A stretch of DNA of 64,000 bases from Planctomycetota bacterium (GTDB taxonomy: Bacteria; Planctomycetota; UBA1135; GCA-002686595). Below are positions 16,652-24,559 of this stretch, piece after piece (the first letter of the stretch is position 1; each line of letters opens with the position of its first letter). A model generated the notes under the pieces. The model did not search any database. It was not told the origin of the DNA and worked only from the letters and a program-made list of their open reading frames with translations. The position numbers and the translations under genes were made by a program. Where the stretch lies: the NCBI GenBank assembly GCA_016709875.1, contig JADJLZ010000001.1:310001-374000 (forward strand), read 5' to 3'.

Positions 16652-17295
16652 CAGTTCGTCCCCGTGTTGACGCGGCCGCGCACGCCCTCGAGCGCGCGCC
16701 GCACGGCCTTGACGGCCTCTTCGATCTCCGCATCCGAGCCCGCCAGGCGCAGGCGGCCGACCGCGCCCTCGGCGCCCAGGCCGACGAGGCGGATGGGCGA
16801 GGCCTTCTCGGCCTCGTTGGCCGCGAGCGTCACGTACACGGCGGGGTTCACCTCGAGCGTGTAGAGCGTGTCGTCGCCGAGCACGAGCATGCCCGCGCGC
16901 GTGCGGTTGATCATCATCGCCTGGTGGTCGGAGATCTTGCGGATGATCTCCGAGGTCATCAGGTTGGGCGCGAGCCCGTCCTCGGCGGTGAGACCCGCTG
17001 CCTTGAGGATCACCGCCCCCGCCGCGCGCACCATGCCCTGGTCGGGCGAGTGCACCTCGAGCGTGCCGTAGGAGCGCTCGGTCACGAGCGCGCCGGGCTT
17101 GACGTCGCAGCTCTTCAGCGCGGCGTCCATCAGGCGGTTGATCACGATCCCCGGCTGCACCTCGAGCCAGAACGCGGCCTCGCCCGAGACGGGGAAGAAC
17201 CCGTCCGAGTTGGTCGCCACGGTGGCGGCGAACTGCGGCTGCATCTGGTCGATGAAGACCGCGCCGCGCAGCTCGATGTTCGAGGACGAAGCCAT
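16651..17295 (-). CDS. Microcompartment shell trimer protein (BMC-T), second type
   Basis: 214 residues with two BMC folds. The first is recognised by ELRGAVFIDQMQPQFAATVA, VQPGIVINRLMDAALK and a GTLEVHSPDQGMVRAAG strand-helix. The second has MLVLGDDTLYTLEVNPAVYVTLAANEAEKA and ends with IEEAVKAVRRALE. The order of elements suggests the permuted, EutL/CsoS1D-like type whose trimers can stack and gate. This is my reading and I could not check it against structures. It is 52 bases downstream of a BMC-H gene. Confidence 0.82.
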   Translation of the reverse strand: MASSSNIELRGAVFIDQMQPQFAATVATNSDGFFPVSGEAAFWLEVQPGIVINRLMDAALKSCDVKPGALVTERSYGTLEVHSPDQGMVRAAGAVILKAAGLTAEDGLAPNLMTSEIIRKISDHQAMMINRTRAGMLVLGDDTLYTLEVNPAVYVTLAANEAEKASPIRLVGLGAEGAVGRLRLAGSDAEIEEAVKAVRRALEGVRGRVNTGTN

Positions 17296-17347
17296 GAGGA
17301 GGAGCGCGAGTCCGCCGCGCGCGAGCGCGACGGCGACGCAGCCCGCG

Positions 17348-17641
17348 CTACTTCGGCTCCGGGAGCTTGGGGAGGAACTTCTCGATGTCGACCGCCGGGC
17401 GCGGGATCACGTGCGTGCTGACGAGCTCGCCCACGCGTTTCGCCGCGGCGGCACCGGCCTCGACGGCGGCCTTCACCGCGCCGACTTCGCCGCGCACCAT
17501 CACGGTCACGAGCGCGCCACCCGAGCGCGACTCCTTGCCGATCAGCGTGACCTTGGCGGCCTTGAGCATCGCGTCGGCGGCCTCGATGGCGCCGATGTGG
17601 CCCTTGGTCTCGATCATTCCCAGTGCGATCAGGGTATCCAT
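17348..17641 (-). CDS. Microcompartment shell hexamer protein (BMC-H)
   Basis: 97 residues with a single BMC domain: LGMIETKGHIGAIEAADAMLKAA, the pore-loop region KESRSGGALV, then VRGEVGAVKAAVEAGAAAA and the closing THVIPRP. This is the building block of shell facets. A short Pro/Glu/Lys tail follows. It lies directly downstream of the aldehyde dehydrogenase gene (34 bases), which is thus bracketed by two BMC-H genes. Confidence 0.93.
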   Translation of the reverse strand: MDTLIALGMIETKGHIGAIEAADAMLKAAKVTLIGKESRSGGALVTVMVRGEVGAVKAAVEAGAAAAKRVGELVSTHVIPRPAVDIEKFLPKLPEPK

Positions 17642-17675
17642 CGTCTCGGTCCTTCCTTGTGGTCGTGGATCAGGT

Positions 17676-19526
17676 TCATGCGCTGCACGAACCCGTGGTC
17701 ACTTCGTGGTGCGGGCAGCCCTTGCAGGAGCCCAGCGGACAGCCGGCGCCGGCGTGCGTCATGAGCTCCCGGATCTCGCGCGCGTCGAAGGCAGCACCGA
17801 CGTACGGTCCCGACTTGCGCGCGCTGCCGCCGCCCGATCCGGGCGGCGCGGCCGGCGCCACGGGCACGACCGGCGGCGTCGCCGCGCGCGCGGGAACCGT
17901 GTAGCTCGCGAGCGCGGGTGCGTTCGCACCGAAGCTCATCGGCGGCGCCTTCGGCCGCGGCGTGGCGCTGCTCGCGGCGTGGCTGCCGCCGCTCTTCTCG
18001 GAGAGCGCGGGGTTGCCCTGCCAGTTCGAGCTCGGGGCCGGCGTGAACGCGCTCGAGCTCGCGGGGCTCGTGCGCAGCGTGAGCGCCGGATCGCCGCTGA
18101 TCCCCGAGCCGCGCGGCGCGCCCTCGCGCGTCAGCTCGACCACGCGCTGGTGGTCGCGCGCCTCGATCTGCGCCCAGTCGCGGCGCGGGAAGGCCGCGCG
18201 CTTGATGTTCACGAGGTGCCGCGCGCTGATGTTGTCCGAGGTGATGTTGCCCGCCTGCGGACCGCAGCCCAGGCTGAAGGAGGGCACGAGCAGCGTGCTG
18301 TAGCCGACGGCGCCCTGCGAGCAGGGCCCGTTGACGATGATGCGGTTGGCCGGCTTCTCGACGAAGAAGGCCTCGAGCACGCGCTGGTCGCGCGCGTGGA
18401 TACCGAGCGTGTGGCCCAGGCCGTCCGAGCGCAGCATCTGGATCGAGACCTGGCAGCCCTCGGTCCAGCCGTCCACCAGATGCAGCGAGAGCACCGGCGC
18501 GAGGATCTCGATCGAGAGCGGGAAATCACGGCCGACGCCGCCCTGCCAGGCGAGGAGCAGCGAGGTGTCGCGCGGCACGTGGAAGCCCGCCATCTCGGCG
18601 ATGCGCACTGGATCGAGGCCGACCACGTCGGCGTTCATGTGGCCGCGCACGTTGCAGAGCTTCGCGAGCTGCGCGGTTTCCTGCTCGTCGCAGAGGTGCG
18701 CGCCACGCTTCACGAGTTCGTCGAGCAGTTGCTTGGCGATCGGCTTGTCGATCACCAGGCCCTGCTCGGAGCAGCACAGCGTCGCGTTGTCGAAGCTCTG
18801 GCTGGTGACGATCGACTGCGCCGCCCAGGGGATGTCGGCCGAGCGGTCGATGTAGCAGGGCACGTTGCCCGGACCGACGCCGTAGGCCGGACGGCCCGAG
18901 GAGTAGGCCGCGTTGACCAGGCCCGTGCCGCCGGTGGCGAGGATGATCGCCACGTCGCGGTGCTTCATCAGCGCACCGGTCGATTCGATGGTCGGGTTCG
19001 AGAGGCACACGACGAGGTCGGGCGGCCCGCCGGCGCGCTCGATCGCGCGGCGCAAGACCTCGACCGTCTCGCCGATGCAGCGCCGCGCGCGCGGGTGCGG
19101 GCTGATGACGATCGAGTTGCGCCCCTTGATCGCGATCAAGGCCTTGAAGATCGTGGTCGAGGTCGGGTTGGTGGTCGGGACGATACCCGCGACGACACCC
19201 GAGGCGGTCGCGATCTCGACCACGCCGCTCTTCTCGTCGCGCGAGACGATGCCGACCGTCTTCTCGTCCTTGATCGAGTTCCAGGTGCCCTCGGCGCCGA
19301 AGAGGTTCTTCAGCACCTTGTAGTGCACCTTGCCGATGCCGGTCTCCTCGACCGCGAGGCGCGCCAGATCGAGCGCGGCGGACGCGGCGGCCTTGGCCAT
19401 GGCGGCGCACAGCGCGTCGGTGCGCGCCTGATCGAAGCCATGGATCGCCTCGCACGCGGCCTTCGCGCGCGCAACCATGTCGCGCACTTCCTGGAGCGCA
19501 CGCAGATCGGGATCGAGGGACTGCAC
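17676..19526 (-). CDS. CoA-acylating aldehyde dehydrogenase with long linker and C-terminal Cys-rich targeting tail
   Basis: 616 residues. Residues 1-460 are an acylating aldehyde dehydrogenase of the EutE/PduP/AdhE N-domain type: PTTNPTST (about 117-125), the NAD-binding ATGGTGLVNAAYSSGRPAYGVGPGN region and the catalytic cysteine Cys251 in FDNATLCCSEQ. It converts a short aldehyde plus CoA and NAD+ to acyl-CoA and NADH. Residues about 460-570 are a Ser/Pro/Ala/Gly-rich linker. The last 44 residues contain an amphipathic helix (AFDAREIRELMTH) followed by CPLGSCKGCPHH, a plausible encapsulation peptide and possible metal or disulfide site. It is the only enzyme in the shell operon, so the aldehyde substrate cannot be deduced here. 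Confidence 0.9.
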   Translation of the reverse strand: MQSLDPDLRALQEVRDMVARAKAACEAIHGFDQARTDALCAAMAKAAASAALDLARLAVEETGIGKVHYKVLKNLFGAEGTWNSIKDEKTVGIVSRDEKSGVVEIATASGVVAGIVPTTNPTSTTIFKALIAIKGRNSIVISPHPRARRCIGETVEVLRRAIERAGGPPDLVVCLSNPTIESTGALMKHRDVAIILATGGTGLVNAAYSSGRPAYGVGPGNVPCYIDRSADIPWAAQSIVTSQSFDNATLCCSEQGLVIDKPIAKQLLDELVKRGAHLCDEQETAQLAKLCNVRGHMNADVVGLDPVRIAEMAGFHVPRDTSLLLAWQGGVGRDFPLSIEILAPVLSLHLVDGWTEGCQVSIQMLRSDGLGHTLGIHARDQRVLEAFFVEKPANRIIVNGPCSQGAVGYSTLLVPSFSLGCGPQAGNITSDNISARHLVNIKRAAFPRRDWAQIEARDHQRVVELTREGAPRGSGISGDPALTLRTSPASSSAFTPAPSSNWQGNPALSEKSGGSHAASSATPRPKAPPMSFGANAPALASYTVPARAATPPVVPVAPAAPPGSGGGSARKSGPYVGAAFDAREIRELMTHAGAGCPLGSCKGCPHHEVTTGSCSA

Positions 19527-19560
19527 GGCAGAATCGCGCGCCCGCGGGCGCGCGTCGGCG

Positions 19561-19860
19561 CTACTTCTTCGCGGGCTGGACCGGCGTCATCGGCGGCAGG
19601 ATGCGCCAGAGCTGGTCGTGGGGCCGCGGGATGACGTGCACGCTCACGAGCTCGCCCACGCGGCGCGCGGCGGCGGCGCCGGCATCGGTGGCGGCCTTGA
19701 CCGCGCCGACTTCGCCGACGACGAACATCGTCCAGTAGCCGGCGGTGACGTTCTCCTTGCCGAAGAGCTCGACCATGGCCGACTTGACCATCGCATCCGC
19801 TGCTTCGATCGCACCCACGAGACCCTTGGTCTCGACCATTCCCAGAGCTGTCGGCTTCAT
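19561..19860 (-). CDS. Microcompartment shell hexamer protein (BMC-H), first gene of the shell operon
   Basis: 99 residues with one BMC domain: LGMVETKGLVGAIEAADAMVKSA, the pore-loop region FGKENVTAGYWT, then VVGEVGAVKAATDAGAAAARRVGEL and HVIPRP. The pore segment differs from that of the other BMC-H (a bulky Tyr-Trp in place of a Gly-Gly), so the two hexamers probably pass different molecules. It is followed 34 bases later by the aldehyde dehydrogenase. Confidence 0.93.
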   Translation of the reverse strand: MKPTALGMVETKGLVGAIEAADAMVKSAMVELFGKENVTAGYWTMFVVGEVGAVKAATDAGAAAARRVGELVSVHVIPRPHDQLWRILPPMTPVQPAKK

Positions 19861-20075
19861 GGAGATTTGGAACTCGTCTGCGCGCCTCGAGCCCGCGGGG
19901 GTGTGAGGAGGGGCCCAGTCTCGGCGCGGCCGCGGAGTGTATCGCCGCGCCCGGCGATCTCAACGGCGAGGGCGACGAATCGGAAGCAGCCATACCCTTG
20001 GAGCGAAGTTGACTCCAGCTTGGGAACCTCCCGTGAAGCTATCGACGCGCCCCCCGGTTGCGTATCCTCGCGCGG
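19861..20075. promoter_or_regulatory. Divergent intergenic region between shell operon and ClC gene
   Basis: This 215-base gap must carry the promoter of the minus-strand shell operon and that of the ClC gene. On the plus strand a TTGACT at 20009-20014 could be a -35 box, but no convincing -10 follows at the right distance. No regulator gene or clear operator is adjacent. The shell operon has no visible regulator of its own apart from the distal ACT protein. Confidence 0.3.
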
Positions 20076-21824
20076 ATGCGGCGCACGAGCGTCTACCGGC
20101 TGCTGCGCCTGCGCGTCTGGCTCGCGGAACGCTTCCGCTCTGGCGACACGCCCTCGACCTACTTCTGGGCCGGCTTGGTCGGCCTCGTCGGCGGCGCGAG
20201 CGGCCCGGGCTTCCGCTGGGTGTGCAGCGAGTTGCAGTACCTGCTGGTCGGCAACCGGCTCAACCTGGTCGACGCGGCCAACGACCTCCCCGATTGGCGC
20301 CGACTGCTGGTGCCCGCCGTCGGCGGCCTGCTCGCGGGCATCGTGCTGATGCTCGGCGCGCGCCTGTGGAAGGGTCTGCGCGCGACCGATTACATGGAGG
20401 CAGTCGCGCTCGAGGACGGCGAGATGCGCGCCCGGCCCGCGCTGGTGCGTATCGGCTCGTCGATCTTCTCGATCGCCTCGGGTGGCTCGCTCGGCCGCGA
20501 GGGCGCGATGGTGCAGCTCGCCGCGCTGCTTGGTTCGAGCCTGGGACGCATCGCGCGCATGCCGCGGCCGCGCCTGCGCCTGATGATCGCCTGCGGCGCC
20601 GCGGCCGGCATCGCCTCGGCCTACAACGCGCCCATCGGCGGCGCGCTCTTCGTGGCCGAGATCGTGCTCGGCTCGATCGCGATGGAGAGCTTCGGTCCGC
20701 TGCTCTTCGCCTCGTTCATGGCCACGGTGATCACGCACACCCTCTCCGGCGGATCGCCGCTGTACGAGATGCGTGCCTTCGAACTCGTCTCGGCCCAGGA
20801 ACTGGTCGCCTACCTCGGCCTGGGACTGCTCGCCGGAGTGTGCGCGCCCGGCTTCCTGTGGATGCTCGAGTCGAGCACCCGGCTCTTCGCGCGGCTGCCC
20901 ATGCCGCTGTGGGCCCGCATGGCGCTCGGCGGCCTGATCGTGGGCGCGATCTCGCTCCAGCACCCCTATGTGTGGGGCAACGGCCAGGGCGCGCTGTTGC
21001 AGATCCTGGGCAGCGACTGGGTCTGGAGTTCGCTGCTCGTGCTGCTGCTGCTGAAACTCGCCGCCACCGCGGCCACGATCGGCTCGGGCGCGGTGGGCGG
21101 CGTGTTCACGCCCACGCTGCTCGTCGGCGCCGTGATCGGCGGCGTCGTGGGCAACCTCGTGCACGGCTTCGCGCCCGAGTCGACCGGCGCGCCGCACTTC
21201 TACGCGCTCGTCGGCGCGGGTGCCTTCCTCGCCGCGACCACGCACGCACCGCTGATGGCGATCCTGATCATGTTCGACATGACGCTCGCGCACGAGATCG
21301 TGCTGCCGCTGATGCTCGCCTGCGTCGGCGCGTACGTGGTCTCGCAATCGCTGCGCTCGAGCTCGATCTACGCCGTGCCGCGGCGCGTGCGCCATGAGGA
21401 CCCGCCGGTGCGCGAGACGCTCGCGACCAAGACCGTGGCCGAACTGCTGCGCCCCGACCCGCCGCGCATCTCCGACACGGCGCGCTTCAGCGAGATCCTC
21501 GACGCCTTCGTCGGCCGCCGGCACAACAACCTCTACGTGGTCGACGCCCAGGGCGTGTTCCAGGGCGTGATCCCGCTGCACGAGATCAAGGGCATGCTCA
21601 ACGACCCCGAGCTGCACCGCATCACGATCGCGCACGACTTCCTGCGCGAGGAGTTCCCGCGCGTCGAGCCGCACACGACGCTGGCGGTAGCGCTGCAGCT
21701 CTTCACCACGCATCCGATCGAGCGCCTGCCGGTGGTCGACGCGGCCGGGCAGCTGCTCGGCAGCATCACGAAGACCGACCTGTTGCTCGCGCTCGCGGGC
21801 GTCAGCGCGCGGCCGGGCGCCTGA
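20076..21824 (+). CDS. ClC-family chloride transporter with two CBS domains
   Basis: 582 residues from the ATG at 20076. A TTG at 20058 is in frame and possible. About ten membrane helices carry the ClC signatures: SGGSLGREGAMVQ, in which the gating glutamate of GREGx is kept but the usual proline after it is alanine, YNAPIGGALFVAE, and GGVFTPTL in the second half. Keeping the gating glutamate suggests an H+/Cl- exchanger rather than a channel. From about residue 440 two CBS domains follow (VAELLRPDPPRISDTARFSEIL and HTTLAVALQLFTTHPIERLPVVD), which usually bind adenine nucleotides. Its end overlaps the convergent gene by 23 bases. Confidence 0.88.
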   Translation: MRRTSVYRLLRLRVWLAERFRSGDTPSTYFWAGLVGLVGGASGPGFRWVCSELQYLLVGNRLNLVDAANDLPDWRRLLVPAVGGLLAGIVLMLGARLWKGLRATDYMEAVALEDGEMRARPALVRIGSSIFSIASGGSLGREGAMVQLAALLGSSLGRIARMPRPRLRLMIACGAAAGIASAYNAPIGGALFVAEIVLGSIAMESFGPLLFASFMATVITHTLSGGSPLYEMRAFELVSAQELVAYLGLGLLAGVCAPGFLWMLESSTRLFARLPMPLWARMALGGLIVGAISLQHPYVWGNGQGALLQILGSDWVWSSLLVLLLLKLAATAATIGSGAVGGVFTPTLLVGAVIGGVVGNLVHGFAPESTGAPHFYALVGAGAFLAATTHAPLMAILIMFDMTLAHEIVLPLMLACVGAYVVSQSLRSSSIYAVPRRVRHEDPPVRETLATKTVAELLRPDPPRISDTARFSEILDAFVGRRHNNLYVVDAQGVFQGVIPLHEIKGMLNDPELHRITIAHDFLREEFPRVEPHTTLAVALQLFTTHPIERLPVVDAAGQLLGSITKTDLLLALAGVSARPGA

Positions 21825-22689
21825 GGCGATAGGCCGCGAGCTCGCGCTCCCCCACCAGCGCCTGGATCGCGGGGATCCAGGCCCGGCGGTCGCTCGGGTC
21901 GAGCCGCGCGGCCTCGAGCAGCTCCTTGGGTGCGAGGCGCTTCCTCCCCGCCGCGCGCGCCGCGACGCACAGCTCGCGCAGCTTCACGACGCCGATGCGC
22001 TCGACGATCAGGTAGCCGAAGGCGTAGAGCAGCTCGCGGTTCTCGGCGGGCTTGACGTCGTGGTAGCTGCGCCCGTCGAGCTCGAGCATGCGCGCCGGTT
22101 CGGGCAGCGAGTCGGGCTCGAGGCGCGCGCGCAGCGTCTCGACCACGCGCCCGTTCTCGACGAGCTCCAGGCCCGGCCCGGTCCAGGAGCACAGGCGGAT
22201 CGCGTGCGCGAGACGGCGCGCGGCGCCGCAGGCGGGGCTCGCGGTCTCGCCCGCGTGGTCGGCCAGGCCCTCCTCGACGATCTGCGGCAAGAGCTGCCAG
22301 GTCTCGTCGAAGAGCGCGTGCGCGAGCTCGTGGCCCAGCAGGAAGCGCTGCTCCTGCGGATCCTGGTTGAGCGAGAGCTCGATCCACGCGCCCTCGCGCC
22401 GGCGCGGGTCGCCCAGCCAGCGCGTCGAGCCGGCCGCGGCCTTGCCCTGCGCGCTCGTGACGCGCACGTCGATCGACTCGCGCGTGCGCATGCCGGGCAG
22501 CGTGCGCGCGGCCGCGAGCGCCTTGGCCGCATCGGCGAGCACTCCCTGCGCGCTGGCTGCGTCCTGCGCGTGCACGCGGAAGGGCGGCGCATCGGCCTCG
22601 AAGGGCATCGGGCGCGGCCTCTCGAGCGCGCAGCCCCAGGCCAGGCACACAAGCAGCGCCGCGAGCATGCGGGAACGGCTCGCGCTCAT
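21802..22689 (-). CDS. Exported HExxH (gluzincin-like) putative peptidase, second of a tandem pair
   Basis: 295 residues from the ATG at 22689, with a signal peptide ending near LLVCLAWGC, a borderline lipobox. The key motif is FLLGHELAHALFDE (about residue 118), followed 19 residues later by IVEEGLADHAGE: HExxH plus a downstream Glu in EEGLAD is the gluzincin arrangement. A conserved YHDVKPAENRELLYAFGYLIVERIGV block follows. It is about one third identical by eye to the next gene upstream, including the YHDV block, so the two are paralogues. The substrate is unknown. The start overlaps the stop of the upstream paralogue (ATGA). Confidence 0.75.
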   Translation of the reverse strand: MSASRSRMLAALLVCLAWGCALERPRPMPFEADAPPFRVHAQDAASAQGVLADAAKALAAARTLPGMRTRESIDVRVTSAQGKAAAGSTRWLGDPRRREGAWIELSLNQDPQEQRFLLGHELAHALFDETWQLLPQIVEEGLADHAGETASPACGAARRLAHAIRLCSWTGPGLELVENGRVVETLRARLEPDSLPEPARMLELDGRSYHDVKPAENRELLYAFGYLIVERIGVVKLRELCVAARAAGRKRLAPKELLEAARLDPSDRRAWIPAIQALVGERELAAYRLRRPAAR

Positions 22690-23588
22690 GGTTTTCCGAA
22701 CCGGAAAGGGCCTTCGTCGCGCAGGCAGTGCTGCAAGAGCTCCTCCTCGGCCGTGCCGATCAGGCGCATGCCGCAGATCGCCCACAGTTGGTCGGTCGCG
22801 CGCGTGAGCCCGGCCGCCTCGAGCAGCCAGTCGGCGGGAATCTGCGCGAGGCCCTGCGCGTTCGCGCGCGCGCAGAGCGCTTTCAGCGCGGGCACGCCGA
22901 TCTGCTGCACCAAGGCGAATCCGACCGCGTAGAGCAGGTTCTCGTTCTGGTCGCCGCCGACGTCGTGGTAGCTCGTCGCGTCGAGCTCGAGCATCTGCGC
23001 CAGCGTCGGCAGGCCGGCGGTCGGCTGGCCGAGCTTGAGCATGCCCGCCTCGCGCCGGCCGTCGTGCTCGCTCGAGAACGGGTAGCCGATCCCGGCCCAG
23101 GTCACCAGGCGCAGGCCGTGGAAGAGGCGCCGGCACACGCCCGCCTGCGGATCGGCTGCGCTGCCGGCCATGTCAGCCAGTCCCTCCTCGAGGATCTGCG
23201 GCAGCGGATTCCACTCCGGCGCGAGCCAGCTGTGCGCGAGCTCGTGCGCGATCACGAAGCGCTCCCAGGAGAGTTCGCGGCCGATGTCGATCTCGATGCA
23301 GCTCACTTGGCGCAGCTCGGGATCGCCCTCGGTCAGGTTGCGACCCTCGCCGTACTGCTTCTTCACCGGCACGCAGTAGATCTCGACCGGCGTCGCCGCG
23401 GCGCTCGTCGGCTGCGCCAGCACGAGCGGCGCAAGCGCCTCGCACTCCATGAGCACGCGCTCGGCCGTCGCGCGCTCGAGCGCGTGCACGTGGAAGAGCT
23501 GCGAGCGCGCGCTCTGGCGCAGGTCTTCGTGCCCGGTGCTGGTGCACCCCGCGAGCAGCGCGAGCAGGGCGAGGAGCAGGTGCTTCAT
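22686..23588 (-). CDS. Lipoprotein with HExxH (gluzincin-like) putative peptidase domain, first of a tandem pair
   Basis: 300 residues beginning MKHLLLALLALLAGCTSTG, a clear lipobox (LAGC). The protease motif FVIAHELAHSWLAPE is followed by ILEEGLADMAGS, giving HExxH and a third Glu ligand. A YHDVGGDQNENLLYAVGFALVQQIGV block is shared with the paralogue downstream. The mature protein should be attached to a membrane facing the periplasm. Start and stop both overlap neighbours by four bases, which ties it to the dehydrogenase gene upstream in one operon. No cleavage target can be named. Confidence 0.78.
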   Translation of the reverse strand: MKHLLLALLALLAGCTSTGHEDLRQSARSQLFHVHALERATAERVLMECEALAPLVLAQPTSAAATPVEIYCVPVKKQYGEGRNLTEGDPELRQVSCIEIDIGRELSWERFVIAHELAHSWLAPEWNPLPQILEEGLADMAGSAADPQAGVCRRLFHGLRLVTWAGIGYPFSSEHDGRREAGMLKLGQPTAGLPTLAQMLELDATSYHDVGGDQNENLLYAVGFALVQQIGVPALKALCARANAQGLAQIPADWLLEAAGLTRATDQLWAICGMRLIGTAEEELLQHCLRDEGPFRFGKP

Positions 23589-24526
23589 GCGACGAGGTTG
23601 CGCGCCTGTCCGCGGAAGAAGCCCCCGAGGTTCTCGAGCGTGACGCTCCAGCGCTGCGCGAGCGCCTCGCGCGTGCGGAAGCCCAGGTGCGGGAGCAGGA
23701 TCACGTTTTCGAGTTCCTGGAACGGCGGATCGCCCGCGAAGGGCTCGCGCTCGTAGACGTCGAGGGCTGCGCCGCCGATTGCGCCCTTGCGCAGCGCTGC
23801 GTGCAGCGCCTGCGCATCGACCAGGGCGCCGCGAGCGACGTTGACGAGCAAGGCCGCCTGCCGCATGCGTGCGAGCTCGCCCGCGCCGAGGATCCCGCGC
23901 GTCTGCTCCGTGAGCGGCAGGTGCAGCGAGACGAGGTCGCTCGCCGCGAGCAGCTCGCCCAGCGCCTCGACGCGCGTGCCGCCGAGCTCTTCGAACTCCG
24001 CGCTCGCGCGGCGGCTCCAGCCGATCACGCGCGCGCCGAAGGCCTGGAAGAGGCGTGCGGCGTGGCAGCCGATGCGCCCGGTGCCGAGGATGCCGACCGT
24101 GCGTCCGCGCAATTCGCCGCCGGCCTGCGGCCTCCACTCCAGTGCGTGCAGCCGGCGGTCGGCTCTTGGAATTCCGCGCAAGAGCGCGAGCGCGAGGCCC
24201 AGCGCCAGCTCCGCCGTCGCCGCGGTCGCGTACTCGGGCACGTTGCACACGCTGATGCCGCGCGCGCGGCAGCCCTCGCGATCGACGTGGTCGAAACCCG
24301 TGAAGGCGACGCACACGAGCTTCAGCGCGGGGTGCGCTTCGAGCAGTTCTGCGCTCACCGGCTGGGTGACCGTGAGCAGCGCTTCGACCTCGCGTGCGGG
24401 AGCCTCCGGCCAGCAAGCCTCGAAACCGCGCGCGCGCAACTCGTCGGCGAGTCGCGCGCGGTCGGGGAGCGGGTCATCGAGCAGCAAAATGGCGCGCATG
24501 GCGGCCATCGAGGATGGCCGATCCAC
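23585..24526 (-). CDS. D-isomer-specific 2-hydroxyacid dehydrogenase
   Basis: 313 residues from 24526, though the ATG at 24499 (MRAILLLDDPLPDRA) is a likelier start. The Rossmann motif is VGILGTGRIGCHAA. Active-site residues are visible: Arg in LLVNVARGALVD, Glu in DVYEREPF and His in LLPHLGFRT, the order used by this family to reduce 2-keto acids with NAD(P)H. Within the family it resembles the glycerate/phosphoglycerate-like group more than lactate dehydrogenases, but the substrate cannot be told from sequence alone. It heads the operon with the two HExxH lipoproteins. Confidence 0.85.
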   Translation of the reverse strand: MDRPSSMAAMRAILLLDDPLPDRARLADELRARGFEACWPEAPAREVEALLTVTQPVSAELLEAHPALKLVCVAFTGFDHVDREGCRARGISVCNVPEYATAATAELALGLALALLRGIPRADRRLHALEWRPQAGGELRGRTVGILGTGRIGCHAARLFQAFGARVIGWSRRASAEFEELGGTRVEALGELLAASDLVSLHLPLTEQTRGILGAGELARMRQAALLVNVARGALVDAQALHAALRKGAIGGAALDVYEREPFAGDPPFQELENVILLPHLGFRTREALAQRWSVTLENLGGFFRGQARNLVA

Positions 24527-24559
24527 GCGCGCCTGGGAAGCGGGAGCTGTCCCCTTCCC

